The translations under genes were made by a program, and so were the position numbers. Below the pieces are notes generated by a model that searched no databases, was not told where the DNA came from, and saw only the letters and a list, made by a program, of their open reading frames with translations. This document shows, in pieces, positions 10,401 through 19,450 of a DNA stretch of 38,461 nt; the first letter of the stretch is position 1, and each line of letters starts with the position of its first letter. Location of the stretch: positions 1 to 38,461 of the forward strand of contig JARBJD010000514.1 of assembly GCA_033064195.1 (NCBI GenBank). The letters are read 5' to 3'. The stretch comes from Blattamonas nauphoetae (Eukaryota > Preaxostyla > Oxymonadida).

Positions 10401-11876
10401 AAAGACGTGACTCCAATCAATCACTTCCAATTCCAAGACAACAAAGTCATTTCCAAGGACACAGAACACATCATGACTCATGTCTGTGGTGTTGACTTTA
10501 ATTCACTTTATCCAAGTGCATTCTCATCAATCAAGAACAAGAACAATCCATACACCAAACACAGAATGTACATGCCCGGAAGATGTTTGTTCACCGCAAC
10601 AGGAGATAAAGAATGTCGCGAGATCATTGAGAACAAGAATCAGAAGACACTATTCGTTGCAGAACTGAAAGGACACATCGATGAAAAGTACATCAATGAT
10701 TTCATTAACTTCCCACCAATCTTCAGGAACATCGTTGTCAATACAACAGAAGAAAACATTGGAGAGAAGACATATTCGTTGATGAAGAAACATGGATTGA
10801 AGACTGATGACAAACAACGGAAGCTGACTCAACTCTTGAGCACACACGATCAGTATATGTTCTTTTCGACATACTATCTGTGGTTCCTCATCGACTATTG
10901 CCACTTCATTGTCGACAACATCAAGAGTGTGATGGTATTCTCGAGACATGCTGGATTTGAACCATTTGTGACATCTTTCATGAATGATCGAATAGAAGCA
11001 ATGAAGGTTGGAAACAAAGGAAAAGAACAGTTCTGTAAGACCAACTTGAATGGGAGTTACGGATATGATGGAATGAACACTGAGAAATACAACTCAATCA
11101 CAATCTGCAATGAGAAGAGAACATATTTGAAACAGATGATGAAAGGATTTGTAGCGACAAGAGAGATCAATGAGGACAACTACATCGTGATTGAAGACAG
11201 AGAGAAAGCATCATGCAAGACATGTCTGCAGGAAGCAGTATTCACACTCGACAATGCGAAGTTCTGGTATCTGAATTTCATCTACAACTTCATGTACAAG
11301 TGCCTAGACATGAACAAGATTCACTTCTGTGAGGGAGATACTGACTCTGCTTACTGGGCAATTAGTGGAGATCCAAATGCTGGAATTCATCAACAATTTG
11401 AACACGTGATTGCTGACAAGGAATTCTATGATGCACACAAATATGAATGGTTTCCCATTCCTGAAAAGGGTGTCGATGATGAGAAGAAACTGCTAGGACT
11501 AGCAATTGAAAAGGAAGGTGAACAGATGATCTGTCTTGCACCCAAATGTTACTCGCTCGATGAGAAATGCAAAATCAAAGGAGTGTCATTAAAGAAAACA
11601 AATATCACGAGTGACGATTATGTGAAGTGTCTCAATGGAGTGAAAACTGTGACTACCACCTTGAACTTCACCGTAAAACGGTTCAAGCATCAGTATGATG
11701 CGTTTCAGACGAGAAGAATCGTGAGCGATGATGACAGTAATGGATTTGAGATAGCGAAAATACAACAACAGAAACTCAGTCTCAGTGGAATCCATCTGAA
11801 AGCAATCGTACTTGAAAATGAATCGTGTCCTCCATTCATTCATGGACTGAAAGCTACTGATTTTATAATTGAATAA
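7487..11876 (+). pseudogene. polB: Protein-primed family B DNA polymerase of inner Polinton (broken)
   Basis: This is the element's replicative polymerase. In order the span shows a charged N-terminal region; a CPYC...H..C zinc-finger-like block near 8878-8958; Exo I YDFETMED near 9109; Exo II NSSRFDINLIFRDL near 9382; an Exo III-like Y-N-I-R-D near 9797; an HNH-like insertion near 10119; motif A DFNSLYPS near 10494; motif B NLNGSYGYDG near 11042; and motif C EGDTDSAYW near 11333. The clean final part ends in an Ile-Ile-Glu tail. Protein-primed polymerases of this type copy linear DNA from a terminal protein. The gene is broken in roughly eight to ten places, concentrated in the N-terminal half. 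The start is set by the TAGTAAATG motif. Confidence 0.85.
10119..10250 (+). other. HNH-like zinc domain embedded in PolB
   Basis: The segment reads CYIC then, after about 9 residues, TLDRIDNSKGHS, then ENVKICC and a Y-C-N-x-Y-K-S-D ending. This is the C-x2-C ... D-R-I-D ... G-H ... N-V ... C-x2-C-N pattern of HNH nucleases. It sits after the exonuclease region and before polymerase motif A. The outer Polinton carries the same domain at 25535-25665, with conservative changes. No intein splice motifs flank it. A nuclease function is inferred from the motif only. Confidence 0.7.
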
Positions 11877-11881
11877 ACACA

Positions 11882-11902
11882 AACTTTATTTTTGAATAAA
11901 TG
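11882..11902 (+). promoter_or_regulatory. T-rich/TAAATG start motif of integrase gene
   Basis: TTTATTTTTGAATAAATG abuts the integrase start codon, only a few bases after the polymerase stop. The outer copy has TTTATTTTTGTATAAATG at the same place (27301-27318). Confidence 0.6.
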
Positions 11903-13822
11903 AATACACGACAGATTAATACTTTAGTGAATAGACTTCTTCGGTGCACACAGCATTCCAAAAACGAAATAGTCGAAAAGAAATGGACTTTAACTAACGT
12001 TTTACCTGTCTATCATGGCGCTGATTCTAATGGACCATTTGATGGAAATGATGAAACATACTTCGAGGATTGGTTCAATGGAGGTTTCTCTCCTGAATTA
12101 TCACTACCTGATGGAAGAAGAGTAGTTCAACAATTTGTAAGCAACTTCCTAGGAGTTCGTATTCGGGATAGCACTGCTAAACTTGCATTCGAAGCATATC
12201 AATTTTATCATCATGAGGTGAATCAGGGAGTGAAAATTTTACCACGGATTCGAAGCCCTGCAGAGGCAAGACCAATACCAATTCCAGTGCAAAGACCAAT
12301 AGCAATTCAATCACCTGAAGACCTAGTTCTTCCTGGACAGATGAGAAACTTGAAATCAATGGGGTTTGAATATGAATATCCAATGAAGGAGAGGAGATTT
12401 GAAGAGGAGGAGGATGATGTCATTATTCCCAATCCACCAATGTCAATCAGAACAACTGCGTCCAAACACCCTGTGAGAGATATCAGACACTACGAACCGA
12501 CGACACAGCAAGTACTCCATAAGTTGGGACAAATGAAAGGATTGTTTGATCATCAACAGAGAAACGATTCAGAAGATGAACAGATCAAAGCTGAGAACTC
12601 ATTATTGAATAATCTAAAGCAAATGGAACACTTTATTACCTCACACATTCTGGATGCCAATAAAATGAACAGAGACACATTTGTTCGAGCCTCAATTAAC
12701 AGAACTATTGCGAACGATGATCTTAACTTCATTCTGACTCACACAAAACAAATCCCATTCGGAGGAAGATCATTTCAGGATTGGTATGAGGAATATGATC
12801 ACAGATGGAGTGTAGCACATCCGAGGAAAATTCGGAGAGAAAAAGGAGGTGACAGAATGAGAATTGATCCACCAATGATTCCAAAAGCAACGGAAAAAAT
12901 AGTCTATCCATTTCGATCAAAGATGCAGTTCATGTCCAAAGCAATTACTGGTGATCCACAGAAGACATCTGACAGAAAGGTTCCACAGAATTGTGATCGA
13001 CCGTACTTCTCTCCCAAGTTTGGATCATGGGAAATTGATCTTGTCTTTGTCCAATCACCAACGTCGAAAACAGTACTTCAGATATACCTCTTCGCAATTA
13101 ACATCAACACCAAATACCTTGTAGTGATTCCTGTTCTGGATAAATCATGGAGCAAAGTCAAGACTGCAATCAATGATCTGATAAATCATCGTGGAGTTCA
13201 TGTCAACAACATTCGAGGAGATGGTGAAGCAGCATGGACAAGTGGAGAAGCATCAGAGTTTTTCAAGGATCAGAATGTCAGTACTTATTTCACAAGCTCA
13301 CCATTTACAAATCACAACAGAATTGTCGATCGAGTAATCAGAACCATCAGAGATGGATTCCAAGACAATGCGACACAAATGGCAAATCATTCCTTGATGA
13401 ATCAGATGGTGGAATACTACAACATGACTCCACATCGAGCGTACTGGAACAAGTTCACTCCACAGCAGGCACAAAACAATCGTGAAATTGAAGCACTGTA
13501 TATCTCCAGTTGTGAAGAACAATTAAAGAACATCCAAAAGCAACAGACAACACAGATGTTATGGAAATACAAACCAGGAAACATTCTACTGATTCACCTT
13601 GATCTGGACAAGACTGTTGCCAAATTTCAGAAGAAGCGTAGACAGTTTCAATTCGTGGGGAAATTCATTGAATACAAACACGGTAATGTGGTAGCTAAAC
13701 TACTGAATGGACTCACTTGTCTGTCAAAGCTTGTCTACGTTCCGATCCAACACACGAAGTTTCATGCTGAGTCAATTGACGACTTATCACCAGAGTTCAT
13801 TGCTGAATTCGGTCTATTCTGA
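11900..13822 (+). CDS. int: Polinton rve-family integrase
   Basis: A 640-residue protein with one open frame. The retroviral-integrase-like core has Asp380 (WEIDLV), Asp441 (IRGDGEAAW) and Asp477 (NRIVDRVIRTIRD), giving a D-60-D-35-D triad. Family members normally have Glu at the third site. The stretch TSSPFTNHNRIVDR aligns with the usual ..P..NG.VER.. motif. The C-terminal region (about residues 555-625; WKYKPGNILLIH...FVGKFIEY) resembles the SH3-like tail of such integrases. The N-terminal 250 residues are unusual, containing a Pro/Arg-rich block (RPIPIPVQRPIAI) and an acidic cluster. It would cut and join element ends to host DNA. It begins 24 bp after the polymerase gene. Confidence 0.85.
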   Translation: MNTRQINTLVNRLLRCTQHSKNEIVEKKWTLTNVLPVYHGADSNGPFDGNDETYFEDWFNGGFSPELSLPDGRRVVQQFVSNFLGVRIRDSTAKLAFEAYQFYHHEVNQGVKILPRIRSPAEARPIPIPVQRPIAIQSPEDLVLPGQMRNLKSMGFEYEYPMKERRFEEEEDDVIIPNPPMSIRTTASKHPVRDIRHYEPTTQQVLHKLGQMKGLFDHQQRNDSEDEQIKAENSLLNNLKQMEHFITSHILDANKMNRDTFVRASINRTIANDDLNFILTHTKQIPFGGRSFQDWYEEYDHRWSVAHPRKIRREKGGDRMRIDPPMIPKATEKIVYPFRSKMQFMSKAITGDPQKTSDRKVPQNCDRPYFSPKFGSWEIDLVFVQSPTSKTVLQIYLFAININTKYLVVIPVLDKSWSKVKTAINDLINHRGVHVNNIRGDGEAAWTSGEASEFFKDQNVSTYFTSSPFTNHNRIVDRVIRTIRDGFQDNATQMANHSLMNQMVEYYNMTPHRAYWNKFTPQQAQNNREIEALYISSCEEQLKNIQKQQTTQMLWKYKPGNILLIHLDLDKTVAKFQKKRRQFQFVGKFIEYKHGNVVAKLLNGLTCLSKLVYVPIQHTKFHAESIDDLSPEFIAEFGLF

Positions 13823-13875
13823 CCTCAGAACTTCGTTCGCTTCAATTTAGTCTAATCTCAAAAATGTTTCAGATA

Positions 13876-13894
13876 TTTTTATTTCATTGAAATG
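13876..13894 (+). promoter_or_regulatory. T-rich start motif of small coiled-coil gene
   Basis: ATTTTTATTTCATTGAAATG leads directly into the start codon, a weaker form of the common motif. The outer copy reads TTTTTTATTTCACTTAAATG, with the full TAAATG. Confidence 0.5.
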
Positions 13895-14218
13895 TCATCA
13901 CTGAAAATATTAGAACCGTTTGATCCAGAGCAGAAAGAGTTCACAAACATCCACGACTTTCAGAGATACTTGGAGAAGAATAGAAAAGAACTGAATGAGT
14001 ACACAACACAGAAACTGAATAGGATGATTCAAATTGATGGATATCGAATAACAAAAATAAGAGGTGAGATAGCACTGAGGAAACGATATGTTGATGCTTC
14101 CACTCCTCCTAATTCACTCTCGATTGATCAGAGATTATCAGACATTGAAGAATCAATTCGAGCGCTGACTGACTCAATTGGAAACCTTATTCAAGAATTA
14201 TCGGACAGTCCGGTTTAA
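13892..14218 (+). CDS. Small Polinton protein with C-terminal coiled coil
   Basis: A 108-residue protein, not recognised. Residues 1-60 are charged (Glu/Lys/Arg-rich), and the last 35 (SLSIDQRLSDIEESIRAL...) have heptad spacing suited to a short coiled coil. The outer copy at 29357 is 11 residues longer within that coil. The gene converges on the ATPase gene, and the two 3' ends overlap by 21 bp in both Polintons. High conservation between copies supports a real gene. A virion or packaging partner role is possible given the neighbours, but no motif shows it. Confidence 0.65.
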   Translation: MSSLKILEPFDPEQKEFTNIHDFQRYLEKNRKELNEYTTQKLNRMIQIDGYRITKIRGEIALRKRYVDASTPPNSLSIDQRLSDIEESIRALTDSIGNLIQELSDSPV

Positions 14219-15082
14219 CCCTTCTTTGTTGATCTCATTCAGTGCAACTCCATCTGTGTTGTATCGAAGAATGATTGCTTCACATTTTTGTTTCCTTTGG
14301 TAGACATTCCAGAATTGTCGAATGTCAATTGGTGAGTTCAACTGAGGATAGACTCGACTGATTCGTTCTTTGTTGAATCCTCCAAAAATCCACATCGAAT
14401 CAATGTTTGACTTCATGTCTGCTGACAAACTGAAGAGTTCATGCATCGTCAGAAAGAATGTGAATTTCGGTTGTCGATTCTCCAATAATAGGTCCATCAT
14501 TGTCATTCTATTTTTGGATGTTCTACGTTCCCCAAGAATTCTGCGACAGTCATCCAAGAGGATAATCGTTTGGAGATTCTTCACTGAGAAGTCATCAATG
14601 TAAAGTGAGTCAAAGAGATCATCTCTGCATTCATCAGTAATTCGATCTTGCCACTGATTGTCTATGATCTCTTCATATCCAGCTTTTGATTCAGAGAGTT
14701 CCAACAGAAATGGAAGAGCATCATCGTATTTGACTTTCACATAAGGTACGTTCAGTATTGGTTTGAACTTGTCGAAGGTTGGATCAATGTTCTTATCAGT
14801 CACGAAGACAAAGAGATGGAACAGTTCATTCCTAACTCGAACATTCTGGAGCTTGGCAACTTCTCGAAGAGCATTGAATGTCTTTCCACTTCCTCTATTT
14901 CCAACAAGGACATTGACACTGTTGCGATTGAAATTCAAGTCTGGATGAATCTGTGATTGCACTTCATGAGAAACATTCCGATTTGATGCTTCACTCAATT
15001 TAGCATTCACGTATGCTGTAAGTGAAGAGGGCTCTGCCCTCCGTAACAATGTTGACATTGTTGTTAATGGAGATTTCTTCAT
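14198..15082 (-). CDS. Genome-packaging ATPase (FtsK/HerA-like, A32 type)
   Basis: A 294-residue P-loop ATPase. Walker A is GNRGSGKT at residues 61-68, preceded by the hydrophobic strand NSVNVLV. Walker B is TIILLDD at 172-178. A later ..KFTFFLTMHEL.. strand fits the third conserved motif of this family, though the usual Gln-like sensor is a His here. This family drives DNA into capsids in Polintons, poxvirus-like viruses and virophages. It is divergent to the gene at 15144, sharing a 61-bp AT-rich promoter region. The N-terminal 30 residues differ from the outer copy, so the exact start is less sure than the core. Confidence 0.85.
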   Translation of the reverse strand: MKKSPLTTMSTLLRRAEPSSLTAYVNAKLSEASNRNVSHEVQSQIHPDLNFNRNSVNVLVGNRGSGKTFNALREVAKLQNVRVRNELFHLFVFVTDKNIDPTFDKFKPILNVPYVKVKYDDALPFLLELSESKAGYEEIIDNQWQDRITDECRDDLFDSLYIDDFSVKNLQTIILLDDCRRILGERRTSKNRMTMMDLLLENRQPKFTFFLTMHELFSLSADMKSNIDSMWIFGGFNKERISRVYPQLNSPIDIRQFWNVYQRKQKCEAIILRYNTDGVALNEINKEGLNRTVR

Positions 15083-15143
15083 TTGTGATTTAACTCTAAT
15101 TAAAATATACTTTTGGTTTTTTTATTTTGTATGAAAACACACA
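15083..15143. promoter_or_regulatory. Divergent intergenic promoter region
   Basis: The only divergent spacer between two core genes. It is strongly A/T-rich and contains TTTTTTTATTTTGTATGAAA toward the plus-strand gene, a version of the common start motif. The minus direction has only a weak match (TATATTTTAATTAG). The outer Polinton has almost the same spacer at 30577-30637. Confidence 0.45.
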
Positions 15144-16106
15144 ATGTCACAAAAGATAGTGTACGTTCAACCACAAAGAAAAGCACAAGCGAAGAAACCA
15201 AGAATGAGATATGCAGCAGAGACTCAAGCAGCATTGAAACGAATCTATGCTGACGATGATATTCAAACCAGACGCAATGATGCTCTGTGTAGTCTTCCAT
15301 CAGCTCGAGAGTATATTACGAGAACTGGACGAAATTGGACTGCGAAAGTAGAACAATATGGACAAGTTCCTGATGTGATGGTTTACGACAATGATACTGG
15401 AGATTTGATTGCAGTCAATGGTGCTATGCTAACTCCATACAACAGTAGACCAGTTAAAGAGACATACTACGCCATGAATCCAACACCAGACATGCGAAGA
15501 CAGAAACCATACACATCATTCAATCAAGAGAATGGAAGGAGAATCAAAGCTGTACATCGGAATTTCCTCAAAAATGGAACATACGATTTGCCAACCAATT
15601 ATCGAGACATCAGTTATGCAGATATGAAAACACAAAGATCTCAACAACCATACGCAATAATGAAGAGAGCTGTTGGTGAACACATGACAGACACATTGGG
15701 AATAACTCGTGCAAATCGAAGCAATCCAGCTGATCCCAGCAAGAATGTGTTAGACAATATGGTGTTCAATTCAATTCAATCACAGATTGCATCGCTGATG
15801 TGGGATCAATGGCTTCATGATCATGTTCAGGACTACAATCCCAGTATGAAACAAAACAAAGCCTTCAAAGATCAGATTTATCCAGTGTTTCTCCAAATGA
15901 TCACTCAAGATACAACGTATTTATCGGAATACTGTACTCGCTATTCAACTCACATATCAACAGAAGTTAATAAACTGAAAGCCAAAGCATTCAAAACAGT
16001 CACAGATGATGATATCAGTGGATACCAATCTGAAATGCCTGGGTATTATCGATTTGCACAGTTGGACAGTTCTGGAATGGGAGCTATAGATCGAGCAGAA
16101 ATGTGA
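15144..16106 (+). CDS. Conserved Polinton protein, function unknown (320 aa)
   Basis: A single open frame with a basic N-terminus (QRKAQAKKPRMRY) followed by a mixed alpha/beta region and no transmembrane segment. Notable stretches are RTGRNWTAKVEQYGQVPDVM and DDDISGYQSEMPGYYRF. No known family is recognised. It is present in the outer Polinton at the same place with very few amino-acid differences, so it was under selection. The position between the ATPase and the capsid genes would suit a virion or morphogenesis protein. The protease of Polintons was considered, but no convincing His-Asp-Cys set is visible. Confidence 0.65.
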   Translation: MSQKIVYVQPQRKAQAKKPRMRYAAETQAALKRIYADDDIQTRRNDALCSLPSAREYITRTGRNWTAKVEQYGQVPDVMVYDNDTGDLIAVNGAMLTPYNSRPVKETYYAMNPTPDMRRQKPYTSFNQENGRRIKAVHRNFLKNGTYDLPTNYRDISYADMKTQRSQQPYAIMKRAVGEHMTDTLGITRANRSNPADPSKNVLDNMVFNSIQSQIASLMWDQWLHDHVQDYNPSMKQNKAFKDQIYPVFLQMITQDTTYLSEYCTRYSTHISTEVNKLKAKAFKTVTDDDISGYQSEMPGYYRFAQLDSSGMGAIDRAEM

Positions 16107-16146
16107 ATTTAAAAACATTAATATATATTTTTTATTTTTATAGAAA

Positions 16147-16776
16147 GTGATGCAACCAATTCTAAGTTGTCAATTTACAAAACACACAAGTTCTTCTTCA
16201 GTACCAACATCAATCACCAACAATGACATCATCGAGGATAGGAGCAAAGCTGGTGTAGATAATAGAGGATCGAAGATGGAGATGGTCTCGCTAGAGGCTT
16301 CGAACCCTCCTTTGGGGAGAGAAAGAGTATGCTCTGAGCCTGTGGTCACTAATGAACGTGGAGCTTACGATCCACCACTGGAGACCTATCCATCAGCGCC
16401 AATCCAAAGTCGTTCTATTCCACTTCGAGAGTACACATCTAACATTTCAGCATTCAAAGATCAGCTACTGCTTGTTTACAAGAATGCATTCGCATGCGAA
16501 AAGAAACTACTGAATAATCTCATAGAACCATCGAAGAAACTGATCACAAACCAAAGTGATTTATGTGCTCTGATTGCGACACTCACTGGGATCAATGATG
16601 TGGTGATTGAACTGGATGACCTGTCTGACAAGTGCCTATGTCTGAATAAACTACCAGTGTTTCGAACCATTTTCAAGATCCTTGTTGGAGGAAAAGATAT
16701 GAGTATCGCCTACAATGAAGCATACAACACTATTCTCAATTATGGCATTTCTCTGACGAAAGCTATACCCCGTTAG
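16147..16776 (+). CDS. Conserved Polinton protein, function unknown (209 aa)
   Basis: The first 95 residues are low-complexity and Ser/Pro/Glu-rich. The last 110 look alpha-helical with alternating hydrophobic positions and four Cys (..AFACEKKLLNNL.., ..LSDKCLCLNKL..). Not recognised. The start is preceded by TTTTTTATTTTTATAGAAAG, so the motif lies slightly further from this start than usual. The outer copy (31639) matches until the outer element is cut off inside this gene. A short hairpin follows the stop. Confidence 0.6.
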   Translation: MMQPILSCQFTKHTSSSSVPTSITNNDIIEDRSKAGVDNRGSKMEMVSLEASNPPLGRERVCSEPVVTNERGAYDPPLETYPSAPIQSRSIPLREYTSNISAFKDQLLLVYKNAFACEKKLLNNLIEPSKKLITNQSDLCALIATLTGINDVVIELDDLSDKCLCLNKLPVFRTIFKILVGGKDMSIAYNEAYNTILNYGISLTKAIPR

Positions 16777-16781
16777 GGCAG

Positions 16782-16803
16782 AAATCTCTTCTGAGATTTT
16801 TTC
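16782..16803 (+). terminator. Perfect hairpin plus T-run after the 209-aa gene
   Basis: AAATCTC, loop TTCT, GAGATTT, then TTT lies 5 bp past the stop codon. It could mark an RNA 3' end. No comparable hairpin follows the neighbouring genes, so this may be chance. Confidence 0.3.
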
Positions 16804-16828
16804 CTCGCATAAATTATAAATGAATTGT

Positions 16829-16850
16829 ATTTTTTATTTTTCTATAAATG
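16829..16850 (+). promoter_or_regulatory. T-rich/TAAATG start motif, type example
   Basis: TTTTTTATTTTTCTATAAATG runs from 16830 to the start codon. A 27-base block here is identical to the block that precedes the second capsid-like gene at 19448, although the genes are unrelated. Such identity in a spacer argues for a functional signal. Confidence 0.65.
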
Positions 16851-17156
16851 GCACCAGGAAGTTTCAACAAACTCAAAAATATCGGCAAGCAATTCTTTCA
16901 ATTCATCAAACCTCTAGCTCCAACATTGCTTCAAGTCGGTGGTGGATTGCTCTCTCAAACGAACAGTAAATTCGGACAAACAGCAGGTGGAATACTCAAT
17001 GGATTAGGAGGAATGATGGACGTTTATCAACAAAATAAGGCGATCAATCGTCAACAAAAACCGCAGATGATCGAGTACGAACCTCCACGAAATGGACGAT
17101 ACTCCAATGATGATATGCCACTCTCGTCAAACTCTAAAATTCAATTCAAAGGATAA
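16848..17156 (+). CDS. Small amphipathic protein, MAPG type 1
   Basis: 102 residues starting MAPGSFNKLKNIGKQFFQF. The N-terminal half is amphipathic and Gly-rich (LLQVGGGLLSQ, AGGILNGLGGMM); the C-terminal half is polar and probably disordered. It shares its MAPG opening, size and layout with the next gene. Membrane-active or core-cementing mini-proteins sit beside capsid genes in adenoviruses (pVI, pX) and Polintons, so a similar virion role is plausible, but no sequence match to them can be claimed. Confidence 0.55.
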   Translation: MAPGSFNKLKNIGKQFFQFIKPLAPTLLQVGGGLLSQTNSKFGQTAGGILNGLGGMMDVYQQNKAINRQQKPQMIEYEPPRNGRYSNDDMPLSSNSKIQFKG

Positions 17157-17176
17157 ACATTCACTAGTATTCGAAT

Positions 17177-17197
17177 ATTTTTATTTTTATTAAAATG
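17177..17197 (+). promoter_or_regulatory. T-rich start motif
   Basis: TATTTTTATTTTTATTAAAATG abuts the start codon of the second MAPG gene; TAAAATG replaces TAAATG. Confidence 0.55.
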
Positions 17198-17494
17198 GCA
17201 CCAGGTTGGTTATCAAAATTAGCAGCAGTTGGCAAAAATATACTCAGAGTTGGAGCTCCATTTCTAAATCTTATTCCCTTCGTTGGACCACTGATTTCTA
17301 AGGTCGCACAGACAGGTGTTGAGATGATACCAGATGTGAAATCGGATCAGCAAATCCATGCAGAAAAGATGGCACAATATGAGCAAGCGATCAATGAAGG
17401 AAACACAGCAGTTGTGAACAAACTCAGAGGAGAAATACTGAGACTGGAAGAAAAGCTGAAACCAAAAGCGAAGAAACCAAAAAAGAAAAAGTAA
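17195..17494 (+). CDS. Small amphipathic Lys-tailed protein, MAPG type 2
   Basis: 99 residues starting MAPGWLSKLAAVGKNILRV. Residues 1-45 form a strongly hydrophobic or amphipathic segment (FLNLIPFVGPLISKV), residues 55-85 are charged and helical, and the end is almost all Lys/Pro (KPKAKKPKKKK). The layout fits a peptide that touches membrane at one end and DNA or an acidic partner at the other, which is inference from composition. It is paired with the MAPG gene 38 bp upstream and followed by the capsid-like genes. Confidence 0.55.
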   Translation: MAPGWLSKLAAVGKNILRVGAPFLNLIPFVGPLISKVAQTGVEMIPDVKSDQQIHAEKMAQYEQAINEGNTAVVNKLRGEILRLEEKLKPKAKKPKKKK

Positions 17495-17516
17495 CTAGAG
17501 TTAAAGCATTAATGTA

Positions 17517-17538
17517 ATTTTTTATTTTTGTTAAAATG
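17517..17538 (+). promoter_or_regulatory. T-rich start motif of first capsid-like gene
   Basis: ATTTTTTATTTTTGTTAAAATG leads directly into the first codon. Confidence 0.55.
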
Positions 17539-19400
17539 AACTCACATTTAACACATCTGACAAACAAAAGAACTGGAGCATCATCATTGACTGGAAATAC
17601 CACTGGAAGGATAGAATACACAAGAGATGACATGGGTCAAATACAACAGCAACTGATGTCCGAACATCACATTAATTACCTCATGAATGATGGAGCACAT
17701 AGTACTTCGATACAGGAATTGAAACCATCAGAGAATGCACGCTTCTACACAGGACAAGAGATAATCATTCCATTGACTGGTAATCAAGACATTTGTCAAA
17801 TCGATGATTCCTTCATTACGTTCACAATGACTGCAACATTGAGACTCAATAATTGGCAAACTACAGCTGGTAAGGTTGGATCGTACATGAATGAGAGAAT
17901 CTTCATCTTCGTTGGACTCAAGCATTCTGCATCAATCTTTCGTGACCTTACTGTTCTTCACAACAATCAGAGAATCATCAGCACAACAAACAATGATGTA
18001 TCAATGGAATCTCACATCTACAATATGATCAAACCGAAGAGTCAATTGGAGAATCGAAAACATTGTCACACACCTTGGCAGAATGCATGGAATCATGATG
18101 AATCGGTTGCTGGAGTTTATATTCCATTATCGGATTTCACAACGACGTCTGGAACAGGAGTGTTTCAAGACACTATTGATGTGCCAATTCGTGTGTCGAT
18201 TAATCTTGAAGATCTTCTCATTTTCTCAGGATGACTGACTATCCAAAATGTCTCTTTGGTGATTTGAAATTGAGTGTGCACATGAATGAGGATGCGTTTG
18301 TTTGTTGTTCTGTGAATCCTGAACTCACTTTGAAAGATACACTATCATCACTCGTAACTGGAACAGCAGCAGCACCAACGATTAAAGCAGCAATTCTCAA
18401 TTGTATTCAACATCGTCCCTTTTTCTGAATAATCTTGTAACCTCATGCACAAGAATTTCGTTCAAATTGGTCAATCATTTCTTCAACCAACAGTTACCAA
18501 AGACATTGTTTGTTCAACAGCCAATGCCGTGACAACAGAACCAGAATTTGTGGATCAGTACATCTCATTGAACGTCACAAACTATCGGATTGATGATGTG
18601 TATTGCATGAGTGCTGGATACAATATGAAAGATGGTGCGATAAAGAGAATCTGAAGCAGATGTATCAGAATCGTCCTGGAACAATTCCAGCAGAAAGATC
18701 TCATTCTATCCATTTCAGAAGACACCAACGGCAACAGGAATTGATTGTACTCAGCAAATGGTAGTGGTGAATGCCAAGGATATTATGCTTCCTCTTCCGT
18801 CACTACGACAATGAAGTCACTTGCTTCCACAATCCAATGCAGAAGAACATCCAAGTGACTTTACAAAACAGGTATTATCCAGAACAACCGACTACCACTA
18901 TTGGAGCTCGCTTCTATCAGTTCGCATTATCGACTCTCAATCTCGATTCGTACCTGGCTGTTCCTGATGATTTGGAGCGATCACTGACAGATTCTCTCGT
19001 TGAAGAGAAACTCACTGGTGACGGAACATATCCCAATGAAACAATGACAAGAGTTCGTCCAGTTCATGACAATACTGACTTCCTTCTGTGCTTTCCAACT
19101 CAGAGAAGTGGATGTCCAACGAACTGTAATGATTCCGATCAGTTCAAGAGGAAATACTGCTGTCACTTTGAGATCACATCCAATCTATCAAGGGCAATCT
19201 CGACACATACTACAATGTATACAATCCAAGTCAAAGTGGTGGTGATATGACAACATTTACACATCCTCCAGCACCAATTTAGCAACCACTGCAACAACGT
19301 GGTGGGTATTACGATACAGCAATGGTGAACCAAAGTTGAGTACTATCCTAATCACACATTGAAAGCGTTGCACAAAGATTTAGGAATCATTCCAAATTGA
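17536..19400 (+). pseudogene. Capsid-like protein, tandem copy 1 (broken)
   Basis: The conserved core includes a GQEIIIPLTGN..DICQIDDSFITF strand set, FVGLKHSAS.IFRDLTV..NNQRI, a KHCHTPW segment, and later a KNIQVTLQNRYYPEQP segment. This order fits Polinton major capsid (double jelly-roll) proteins as I know them. The assignment rests on motif order and position after the packaging ATPase, not on a search. The gene is broken in about four places. A paralogue follows in the same orientation. Confidence 0.6.
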
Positions 19401-19426
19401 AAACAGGAAAAGAAAATTATGATATT

Positions 19427-19450
19427 GTATTTTTTATTTTTCTATAAATG
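19427..19450 (+). promoter_or_regulatory. T-rich/TAAATG start motif of second capsid-like gene
   Basis: TTTTTTATTTTTCTATAAATG, identical to the motif at 16830-16850 and extending further upstream. Confidence 0.65.

Noticed and set aside
11900-13822. LTR retrotransposon or retrovirus pol remnant
   Set aside because: The integrase stands alone with no reverse transcriptase, RNase H or aspartic protease, and it is flanked by PolB and a packaging ATPase in conserved Polinton order.
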